A stretch of 64,000 nucleotides of DNA from Foetidibacter luteolus (GTDB lineage: Bacteria; Bacteroidota; Bacteroidia; Chitinophagales; Chitinophagaceae): NCBI RefSeq assembly GCF_009650435.1, contig NZ_VVIP01000016.1, forward strand, positions 97,902 through 161,901, read 5' to 3'. Position numbers and translations under genes: made by a program. The notes under the pieces are model-generated. The model was not told the origin of the DNA and did no database searches. It saw nothing but the letters and a program-made list of their open reading frames with translations. Below are positions 53,425 through 60,606 of the stretch, piece by piece. Numbering within the stretch: the first letter of the stretch is position 1; each line of letters opens with the position of its first letter.

Positions 53425-55008
53425 ATGATGTCTAACAGGTTTACAGATGCGTTATTTACATTGATTAAGTCTCTTGAAAAGTCTGAAAAACGGCATTTTA
53501 AGCTGTACATAAAACGAAGTTCTGCCAATGAAGAGCTTAAAATTGTACAGTTGTTTGATGCGTTGGATAAGCTGGATGAATATGATGAAAAATATCTCTC
53601 CAAAAGATTGTCGCCTATCACCAAACCGCAGTTGGCTAATTTAAAAACGCATTTATACAAACAGTTGCTGGCCAGCCTACGCTTGCTAAAAACCACCGAA
53701 AATATTGATCTTCAGCTAAGCGAGCACCTCGATAATGCCCGCATTCTCTACAATAAAGGTCTTAAACTACAGGCGCTTAAAATACTGGAAAGGGCCAAAG
53801 AACTGGCCAAAGCCAACCAGAAAGCCAATTTCCTGGTGCAGTTAATTTCCCTGGAAAAAAAGATTGAAACCCTGCACATTACCCGCAGTTCATCTGACAA
53901 AACACAAATACTGGCTGCCGAGGCCATGGAAATAAGCAGCCATATAGACAGGGTTACCAAACTCTCTAACCTGGCGCTGTTGCTGTACAGGTGGTATATT
54001 ATTAATGGCCATGCCCGTAACCAGGCGGATGAAGCCAGCATAAAGCAGTTTTTTAAAGAAAACCTGCCGGAAAACATTACAGGCATTACAGATTTTTACG
54101 AAAAACTCTACCTGTACCAGAGCTATTGCTGGTTTGCCTTTATACGCCAGGATTTTTTAATGTATTACCGCTACAGCCAAAAGTGGATTGACCTGTACGA
54201 TGACCAGCCCCAGATGATTGCTGTGGAAACAGGCCACTACATAAAAGGCATGCATAACCTGCTGAATGCGCATTTTGACCTGCGCAATTTTGAAAAATTC
54301 GAAACTACACTAAAGAAATTTGAAGCTTATTCAGAAACAGATATAGCCAATCACCACGATAACTTCCGCATACATACGTTTATTTATATCTACAGCGCCA
54401 AAATAAACCAGCACCTTATGCAGGGCACATTTAAAGAAGGGCTGTCGCTGGTAGAACATGTGGAGGAAAAACTTACAAAGTATTCGCTGTACATTGACAG
54501 CCACCGGGTGCTTGTTTTCAACTACAAAATAGCAACGCTTTATTTTGGGAGCGGCGATTACGAAACCTGTATTGACCACCTGCAAAAAATTATTAACGGC
54601 ACCGGCGATTTGCGTATAGACCTACAGTGCTATGCCCGCCTGCTGCACATGATGTCTCACTACGAGCTGGGCAACTACGATATTATAGAATATCTTATCA
54701 AGTCTGTGTACCGCTTTATGGCCAAGATGAAAAACCTGACGGTTGTAGAAGAAGAAATGTTCCGGTTTTTGCGCAATTCTTTCGATGTATCTCCGCGGAA
54801 GCTAAAGCCTGAGTTTGAAAAATTCCTCGAAAAGATAAAACACCTGGAAAAAAACCGTTTCGAAACAAGGTCATTCGCTTACCTGGATGTAATATCCTGG
54901 CTGGAAAGCAAGGTGTACGAGAAACCCATGAGTACTATTATACACGAAAAGTACCTGCAGAGCAAGCACACAGGAACGCCGCGTTATACGCATAAAATAG
55001 CCGTGTAA
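53425..55008 (+). CDS. Helical (TPR-like) Bacteroidota hypothetical protein
   Basis: About 527 residues (ATG at 53425 or 53428; the GTG at 53404 is less likely). Almost all-helical, with no signal peptide or membrane segment. The start MSNRFTDALFTLIKSLEKSEKRHFKLYIKR and the rest (KALKILERAKELAKANQKA, NFEKFETTLKKFEAYSE) look like an array of TPR-like helices. I recall similar proteins across Bacteroidota, but no function is assigned. It could be a scaffold for protein contacts. Confidence 0.6.
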   Translation: MMSNRFTDALFTLIKSLEKSEKRHFKLYIKRSSANEELKIVQLFDALDKLDEYDEKYLSKRLSPITKPQLANLKTHLYKQLLASLRLLKTTENIDLQLSEHLDNARILYNKGLKLQALKILERAKELAKANQKANFLVQLISLEKKIETLHITRSSSDKTQILAAEAMEISSHIDRVTKLSNLALLLYRWYIINGHARNQADEASIKQFFKENLPENITGITDFYEKLYLYQSYCWFAFIRQDFLMYYRYSQKWIDLYDDQPQMIAVETGHYIKGMHNLLNAHFDLRNFEKFETTLKKFEAYSETDIANHHDNFRIHTFIYIYSAKINQHLMQGTFKEGLSLVEHVEEKLTKYSLYIDSHRVLVFNYKIATLYFGSGDYETCIDHLQKIINGTGDLRIDLQCYARLLHMMSHYELGNYDIIEYLIKSVYRFMAKMKNLTVVEEEMFRFLRNSFDVSPRKLKPEFEKFLEKIKHLEKNRFETRSFAYLDVISWLESKVYEKPMSTIIHEKYLQSKHTGTPRYTHKIAV

Positions 55009-55058
55009 TACAATAGGTTTCCGCATTTTTCTATGAGCTTTTTGGGTTTTTGGTAAGG

Positions 55059-55087
55059 TTTACAAGTTCAACATTCCTGTAACTTTG
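55059..55087 (+). promoter_or_regulatory. Putative promoter of the 188-residue hypothetical gene
   Basis: TAACTTTG at 55080-55087 matches the Bacteroidota -7 box TAnnTTTG. TTTAC at 55059-55063 may be a weak -33 element. The ATG follows 18 bp later. Confidence 0.45.
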
Positions 55088-55105
55088 CGGCTAACAAAAA
55101 GCACC

Positions 55106-55672
55106 ATGCACACCATTGAACCGTTTTATAACTGGCGCCATATTTATACTTCGGAAGACGATCCCCGTTCACCTTTTTATGGCCGTACCTACAGTGAGTT
55201 TGAGTTTAGCCAAACAGTATACAATTATTATATTCACCCACAGTGGGATGAGTTTGGAAGCCGTACACTGTATATGAAAATCATCTATGCCGATTACGAA
55301 CTCAATTTTGCCATTATAGAGTTAATAGGAGAGTGGAATGATGCCATTGAAAACGATATCATGACCCTAAAGCGGGATATTATTGATGAAATGATGGCGG
55401 TGGGTATTACCAAGTTTATACTGATTGCCGAAAATGTGCTCAATTTTCACAGTGGGGACCGCGATTATTACCAGGAATGGTATGAACAGGCCTCTGAAGA
55501 AAACGGCTGGGTTATTATGTTGAACATGCCCGAGGCAACCCAGCACGATTTTAAAAAGAAAAAACTGAATTATTATATTGAGTTGATGGAAATACCGGAA
55601 TGGCGTATCTATAAACCTTATCACCTTTTTGTAAAGATTGATGGCGAATTGTCAAAACGGTTGAATGTTTAG
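55106..55672 (+). CDS. Hypothetical protein conserved in Bacteroidota
   Basis: 188 residues from the ATG at 55106 (an upstream in-frame ATG-less extension to 55085 overlaps the promoter). It has FYNWRHIYTSEDDPRSPFYG, NYYIHPQWDEFGSRTLYMKI, and ELIGEWNDAIENDIMTLKR, and ends KPYHLFVKIDGELSKRLNV. No signal peptide or membrane segment. I know of like proteins in this phylum, without a function. It is monocistronic. Confidence 0.6.
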   Translation: MHTIEPFYNWRHIYTSEDDPRSPFYGRTYSEFEFSQTVYNYYIHPQWDEFGSRTLYMKIIYADYELNFAIIELIGEWNDAIENDIMTLKRDIIDEMMAVGITKFILIAENVLNFHSGDRDYYQEWYEQASEENGWVIMLNMPEATQHDFKKKKLNYYIELMEIPEWRIYKPYHLFVKIDGELSKRLNV

Positions 55673-55722
55673 CCCGCAAAAGCCTATCTACGCTTCGGTA
55701 AAAGCCCCATAGCAATCCTGCC

Positions 55723-55786
55723 GATGAACGGATTGCGACGCAAGGGACGATGCCACGCATTACGTCTGCCGGTACCATAAAAAAAC
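55723..55786 (+). repeat. Family B repeat, left member of the pair before prfC (copy 12, left)
   Basis: GATGAACGGATTGCGACGCA, then GGGACGATGCCACGCATTAC and CTGCCGGTACCATAAAAAAA. It faces the copy at 55876-55975 across about 90 bp that contain a promoter-like motif. Confidence 0.75.
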
Positions 55787-55806
55787 TGTCTTTCCAATCC
55801 TCCGAA

Positions 55807-55834
55807 TTTGCAAGCCATGTAAACATTACCTTTG
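55807..55834 (+). promoter_or_regulatory. Putative prfC promoter between two repeats
   Basis: TTTG at 55807-55810 and TACCTTTG at 55827-55834 (TAnnTTTG) with 16 bp between. The prfC start lies about 200 bp further on, so the mRNA leader would contain the family B copy at 55876-55975. Confidence 0.45.
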
Positions 55835-55875
55835 CGCCTCAAAAAATACAAGGCACAGCTTTCCGCTTGCGCGGA

Positions 55876-55975
55876 AAAATGTTTATGGGCCCGGCAGGAG
55901 GAATTACTATGAGGCATCGTTGCGTCGCACTCTTGTACGTTCTGTACATTGCTCAGCAATGTGCAGCAGCCTGCC
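55876..55975 (-). repeat. Family B repeat, right member of the pair before prfC (copy 12, right)
   Basis: The + strand shows ATGTTTATGGGCCCGGCAGG, ATTACTATGAGGCATCG and TTGCGTCGCACTCTTGTACG, then a hairpin ACATTGC / GCAATGT (55947-55963). It is an inverted copy that would be transcribed within the prfC leader. Confidence 0.75.
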
Positions 55976-56030
55976 AGTAAAAAACAGCCCTTATTGACTT
56001 ATTGACCATTGACTTAATGACTTTACAAGA

Positions 56031-57617
56031 ATGAAATACGAAAAGGAAATCAACCGCCGCAAAACATTCGCCATCATATCGCACCCGGATGCCGGTAAAA
56101 CAACCCTTACCGAAAAGTTTTTGTTATTCGGCGGGGCCATACAAACAGCAGGCGCCGTTAAGAGCAACAAAATAAAAAAGCACGCCACCAGCGACTTTAT
56201 GGATATTGAGCGGCAGCGTGGCATATCTGTAGCTACATCGGTAATGACGTTTGAATACCAGGGCTTTTTAATAAACCTGCTGGATACGCCGGGTCACAAA
56301 GACTTTGCGGAAGATACCTACCGCACTTTAACCGCCGTTGACAGCGTGGTGCTGGTGGTTGACAGTGTAAACGGTGTGGAAGAACAAACACGCCGCCTGA
56401 TGGAAGTGTGCCGCATGCGGGATACACCGGTGATTGTGTTTATTAACAAAATGGACCGCGACGGTAAAAACCGTTTTGACCTGCTGGAAGAAATTGAAAA
56501 GGAACTGAGGATAAGCCTGCACCCTATGACCTGGCCCATTAACAGCGGTAAAGAGTTTAAGGGGGTGTACAACCTTGACAATAAAAGCCTGCGCCTTTTC
56601 GCGGCCAGCACTAAGGCAGATGAAGAAGATACCATTTCCATCACCGATTTGAATACGGAACTGCTGGATGAAAAAGCAGGAGAGCGGGATGCCGCCCAGT
56701 TGCGGGAAGATGTGGAACTGATTGACGGTGTTTATGGAGAGCTGAATGTAAGCGACTACCTGGAGGGTAAAATAGCACCGGTATTTTTTGGCAGTGCCGT
56801 TAACAACTTTGGCGTAAAGGAAATGCTGGACACATTTATACGCATTGCCCCTGTACCGCGGGACAGGGAAACCAGCCTGCGGGAAGTGGCTGCTGGCGAA
56901 GATAAATTCAGCGGTTTTGTATTTAAGATACATGCCAACCTTGACCCCAAACACCGGGACAGGATTGCCTTCTTACGTGTATGCAGCGGCCGTTTTGAAC
57001 GCAACAAATATTTTCACCACGTACGGTTGGATAAAGACATGCGTTTCAGCAACCCTTACACCTTTATGGCCCGCAGCAAAGATGTAATTGAAGATGCCTA
57101 CCCCGGCGATGTGGTGGGCTTATTTGATACGGGCAACTTCAAAATTGGCGACACGCTTACCGAAGGGGAAGATTTCTTTTTTACCGGCATACCCTCCTTT
57201 TCCCCGGAAATATTCAAAGAACTGGTGAACAAAGACCCCATGAAAACCAAGCAACTGGAAAAAGGCATCAGCCAGTTAACAGACGAAGGTGTGGCGCAGT
57301 TGTTTACCCAATTCGGCGGCAACAAAAAGATTATCGGCTGTGTGGGTGACCTGCAGTTTGAAGTAATTCAATACCGCCTGTTGCAGGAGTATGGGGCGGC
57401 TTGTGAGTTCCGCACCCTGCCCTTTTACAAAGCATGCTGGCTTACCAGTAAAGACCCGAAAAAGCTGGACGATTTCCTGAGGTTTAAACAAGCCAATTCA
57501 GGCGAGGACAAAGATGGCCATCCCGTATACCTGGCGCAAAGCGAATGGTTTTTAAATACGGAGATTAGTAATAACCCGGATATAGACTTTCATTTTACGA
57601 GTGAGATACATAAGTAA
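56031..57617 (+). CDS. prfC: Peptide chain release factor 3
   Basis: 528 residues, a translational GTPase. G1 is SHPDAGKTT at about 17-25, G2 lies in [13 protein letters not shown]3 is DTPGHKDF, G4 is NKMD and G5 lies in SA.. further on. The set [30 protein letters not shown] and the C-terminal [14 protein letters not shown] with [14 protein letters not shown] are typical of RF3. It recycles RF1/RF2 from the ribosome after termination. Length is usual. It starts after a long leader holding a family B repeat. Confidence 0.95.
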   Translation: MKYEKEINRRKTFAIISHPDAGKTTLTEKFLLFGGAIQTAGAVKSNKIKKHATSDFMDIERQRGISVATSVMTFEYQGFLINLLDTPGHKDFAEDTYRTLTAVDSVVLVVDSVNGVEEQTRRLMEVCRMRDTPVIVFINKMDRDGKNRFDLLEEIEKELRISLHPMTWPINSGKEFKGVYNLDNKSLRLFAASTKADEEDTISITDLNTELLDEKAGERDAAQLREDVELIDGVYGELNVSDYLEGKIAPVFFGSAVNNFGVKEMLDTFIRIAPVPRDRETSLREVAAGEDKFSGFVFKIHANLDPKHRDRIAFLRVCSGRFERNKYFHHVRLDKDMRFSNPYTFMARSKDVIEDAYPGDVVGLFDTGNFKIGDTLTEGEDFFFTGIPSFSPEIFKELVNKDPMKTKQLEKGISQLTDEGVAQLFTQFGGNKKIIGCVGDLQFEVIQYRLLQEYGAACEFRTLPFYKACWLTSKDPKKLDDFLRFKQANSGEDKDGHPVYLAQSEWFLNTEISNNPDIDFHFTSEIHK

Positions 57618-57643
57618 TTAAAAGTAAATTGTATTTTTAGCTC

Positions 57644-58810
57644 ATGCTGGACAGCCTTCTTTTAGAAAATTTCAGATCAATAGGTTTTTTGAATTTGCCT
57701 TTGAAGAAGTTTAATGTATTGTATGGGCCAAACGGTTCTGGTAAGTCGTCTGTTGCTTATGCAACGTATGCAATGCGCAATTTTTTTGTAAATCCTTCTC
57801 AGCGGTTAGACAGTCTGTTTAATTTGGGATTTATCAACTTAGGAGGATATGAAAATATTACTTCAGAAGGAAATTCTGTTTCAATCTCTTTGACTAAGCA
57901 AATTGACTTGCAATCATTAATGCCTGGCATGATTGATGCCGAATTTAAATATGCTCTCAAGCTAAACGACACTTTCCCTCCTTCATCAATTACTTATGAG
58001 GTTGGGAATGTTTCAGAAAGTATACTCATAGACCATCCTTATAATCTCTCTAAGAAGATTGAGGTAAAGTTTGAGGATTACAGTTTAACCTGGAATGGGC
58101 TTGTTTTTGAGACAATCAATGAAAGTCAAAAAACTCGGTTATTGGTAATTCAACTGAACAAGTTGTTTGAGGAGATTAAAAATATTGAGCTTATTTCCGT
58201 CAAACGCGGCTTCTTTTCTCCAATTTTCTCTACCGAGCAGGCAAATGAAGAGGCGTTATTTGCTATGCAAATACGGGATGAAGGAGTAAGTTTTGAGTCA
58301 AAGATTGACTATTATTTCAAGCAACTTTTCAATAAAACATTCCGTTTCGTTGCCATACCTGGCAGCACTTCTTTTTACCTCCGCACACAAAACAGCAAAG
58401 GATTTACTACCGACCTTGTTAATGAAGGTTTCGGCGTAAACCAAACGCTTTACATGTTAATCAAGCTGCTGAAGAAAAACACTTCCCTGGCTTTTATTGA
58501 AGAGCCGGAGATACACCTGCACCCCACTGCTCAAAATAAGCTGGTGGATGTTTTTACAGAAATTGTGCAGAAGGAGAACAAGCAAATATTTCTCACAACA
58601 CATAGCGAAAACATCGTGTCATCTGTTCTGGCTAAAATAGCTGCCGGGGAACTGGATAAAAACGATGTGCAGTTTTATCTTGCCCAAAATGAAGATGACG
58701 AAACAAAAATCATCCCGCAGGAAATTAATGAAAGGGGACAGGTAGAAGGCGGACTAAAAAACTTTATGGAAACTGAATTATCTAACTTAAAAACGATGCT
58801 TGGCATTTAA
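57644..58810 (+). CDS. AAA/ABC-type ATPase (AAA_15/AAA_21-like) of a two-gene cassette
   Basis: 388 residues. Start LDSLLLENFRSIGFLNLPLK and Walker A GPNGSGKSS at 28-36 are typical of RecF/OLD-type ATPases. A signature-like NEGFGVNQTLY lies at 260-270, Walker B AFIEEPEIHLHP at 283-294, and the H-loop TTHSEN at 318-323. No Toprim nuclease domain follows, unlike OLD. The composition is clearly AT-richer than prfC before it and the epimerase after it, a sign of transfer. Only 5 bp separate it from the PIN-like gene, so they are one operon. Related ATPases occur in phage-defence systems, but no known system is matched. Confidence 0.8.
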   Translation: MLDSLLLENFRSIGFLNLPLKKFNVLYGPNGSGKSSVAYATYAMRNFFVNPSQRLDSLFNLGFINLGGYENITSEGNSVSISLTKQIDLQSLMPGMIDAEFKYALKLNDTFPPSSITYEVGNVSESILIDHPYNLSKKIEVKFEDYSLTWNGLVFETINESQKTRLLVIQLNKLFEEIKNIELISVKRGFFSPIFSTEQANEEALFAMQIRDEGVSFESKIDYYFKQLFNKTFRFVAIPGSTSFYLRTQNSKGFTTDLVNEGFGVNQTLYMLIKLLKKNTSLAFIEEPEIHLHPTAQNKLVDVFTEIVQKENKQIFLTTHSENIVSSVLAKIAAGELDKNDVQFYLAQNEDDETKIIPQEINERGQVEGGLKNFMETELSNLKTMLGI

Positions 58811-58815
58811 TCCGT

Positions 58816-59289
58816 ATGGGCAGGGGATGGCATTTAACCATAGATGAGTGGTTTTATCATTGGTTTGATGATGAGGCAAAACTGCCTTTGGTTTCCGCGC
58901 TATTTGATAAAATATATCAGATTTGTGACAAGATAACAATTCAGAAAGGCACACGGCTTGCACGTAAATTTTACGAACTTGTAGATGCATCCTCTATGTA
59001 CCCACCCAAGAGCCGGGAAGAAGTAAAAAAAATTACCAACCTTTTTATTAAGAACATTGAAAAAGTTAAGTGGGTTGACGCAGTGGATGATTTGCAGGAA
59101 GAATTGATACCCAGGCTGCCAAGAAAAGACCTGTACCTGGTTCAGATTTGCTTGCAAACACACGACAAAATTATTGTGACAACGGATACCACACTTTACC
59201 ATAATTTATTGGACACTAAGCCTGAGTTGGGGATTACTGTATTTATGGCAGAGGAGTTTATACATCAGTATCCCGAGATACCGCGATAG
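58816..59289 (+). CDS. PIN-like protein, partner of the AAA ATPase
   Basis: 157 residues, starting 5 bp after the ATPase gene. The C-terminal half has RKDLYLVQICLQTHDKIIVT and TTD at 122-124, then GITVFMAEEFI. This resembles the end of PIN ribonuclease domains, in which conserved acids sit in 'KD..L...A' and 'T.D'. Candidate metal ligands are D10 (LTIDEW), D105 and D124, and one of E68 or E69. PIN domains cut RNA in toxin-antitoxin systems. The match is by eye only. As a pair with an ABC-type ATPase it could be a nuclease effector. Confidence 0.5.
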   Translation: MGRGWHLTIDEWFYHWFDDEAKLPLVSALFDKIYQICDKITIQKGTRLARKFYELVDASSMYPPKSREEVKKITNLFIKNIEKVKWVDAVDDLQEELIPRLPRKDLYLVQICLQTHDKIIVTTDTTLYHNLLDTKPELGITVFMAEEFIHQYPEIPR

Positions 59290-59382
59290 CTTTTTACGTG
59301 TCTGTCTCTCTGTGTATTCATTCGTCATTTGGGATAAGGCTTGTTACCTGTTATATTGGTGTTGCACAATGGCGAATAGAGT

Positions 59383-59457
59383 TACAGGACGTACAAGAGT
59401 GCGACGCAACTACAGCCTCAAAGTAATTTCCGCTGCCGGGTTCATAAAGTTTTTGTA
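59383..59457 (+). repeat. Family B interspersed repeat, copy 13
   Basis: GACGTACAAGAGTGCGACGC, then ACTACAGCCTCAAAGTAATT and CTGCCGGGTTCATAAAGTTTTTG. It lies between the PIN-like gene and the epimerase and may mark the right edge of the AT-rich cassette. Confidence 0.75.
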
Positions 59458-59572
59458 TCCAAATGCTGGAGGGCATTTAACAAACACCTATTTCACATTG
59501 GTCTGGCTGGGTACCGTGTGGCGCCAGCAGGCGTTTTGCCCGGCATAACCAGCAATATAATTGCCTTTACCA

Positions 59573-59580
59573 TAACTTTG
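59573..59580 (+). promoter_or_regulatory. -7 promoter-like element next to the epimerase start
   Basis: TAACTTTG matches TAnnTTTG and ends 5 bp before the ATG at 59586, so the transcript would be nearly leaderless. No good -33 element is seen at the usual distance. Confidence 0.35.
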
Positions 59581-59585
59581 AGCGG

Positions 59586-60602
59586 ATGAAATTGCAATAC
59601 AAGCACCGCGAACTGGCTTTTGAATACCCTTTTACCATATCTAACGGAAGAACAAAAATTCACCAGCCTGCATTAATAACCGCATTGTCACTGGGGCCGT
59701 TTACCGGCTTTGGCGAAGCGCCTGCAATTGCCTATTACCAGGTTACCGTTGAGCAAATGATGGAAGACCTGGAGCGTAAGAAAAACTTTGTAGAGAAATT
59801 CGCTTTAACAGAACCTGAACGTTACTGGCATTACCTGCACCATTTATATCCCAACAATCCTTTTTTGGTTTGCGCACTGGACATGGCCTGCTGGGACCTG
59901 TTTGGCAAAATGAAAGCAAAACCTTTGCACGAACTGTGGGGCACACACTGGAACAATGATGTACTTACAGACTACACCATAGGTATTGATACCATTGAAA
60001 ACATGGTGGCCAAGATGAAAGCCAGGCCCTGGCCGGTGTACAAGATAAAACTGGGTACACATGAAGATGTGGAAATAATAACCGCTTTAAGGCAGCATAC
60101 AGATGCTGTTTTTAGGGTAGATGCCAATGCTGGTTGGGAGTACGCGGAGGCGGCCCACAAAATACCTTTGCTGAAAGAACTTGGTGTAGAGTTTATTGAA
60201 CAGCCACTGGCAAAAGACAACTGGGCCGGCATGAAGCAGTTGTTTCAGCAGTCGCCGCTGCCCTTGCTGGCGGATGAGAGCTGTGTGTTGGAGCAGGATG
60301 TTGAAAAATGCCACGGATACTTTCATGGCATTAATATAAAACTCACCAAGTGCAGCGGTATAACCCCCGCATTACGCATGATTAAAAAAGCCCGTGAACT
60401 GGGTATGAAAGTAATGATGGGCAGCATGAACGAAAGCGGCATCGGTTCCGCGGCCATCGTTAACTTTTTACCTCAACTGGATTATGTTGACGCGGATGGC
60501 CCGCTGTTGCTTACAGGAGATAAAACAACCGGCCTCCATTACGAGGCCGGCAGAATTAATTTAAGCGGAAAACCGGGGCTTGGTATAACGCCCGTTTTGT
60601 AG
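59586..60602 (+). CDS. Dipeptide (L-Ala-D/L-Glu-type) epimerase, enolase superfamily
   Basis: 338 residues. Residues expected of the muconate-lactonizing/dipeptide-epimerase branch are all visible: KxK at 153-155 (YKIKLG), the metal ligands D179 (RVDANAGW), E205 (FIEQP) and D230 (LADES), K252 in NIKLTKCSG, and DADGP near the end. Enzymes of this type epimerise L-Ala-L/D-Glu and related dipeptides, a step in recycling cell-wall peptides. It is convergent with the M14 peptidase gene, 4 bp apart, which also may process peptides. Substrate inferred from the family. Confidence 0.82.
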   Translation: MKLQYKHRELAFEYPFTISNGRTKIHQPALITALSLGPFTGFGEAPAIAYYQVTVEQMMEDLERKKNFVEKFALTEPERYWHYLHHLYPNNPFLVCALDMACWDLFGKMKAKPLHELWGTHWNNDVLTDYTIGIDTIENMVAKMKARPWPVYKIKLGTHEDVEIITALRQHTDAVFRVDANAGWEYAEAAHKIPLLKELGVEFIEQPLAKDNWAGMKQLFQQSPLPLLADESCVLEQDVEKCHGYFHGINIKLTKCSGITPALRMIKKARELGMKVMMGSMNESGIGSAAIVNFLPQLDYVDADGPLLLTGDKTTGLHYEAGRINLSGKPGLGITPVL

Positions 60603-60606
60603 TGTT

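Noticed and set aside
58816..59289. Toprim-type partner as in PARIS (AriB)
   Set aside because: The protein is too short and lacks a visible Toprim E...DxD pattern; a PIN-like ending fits better.
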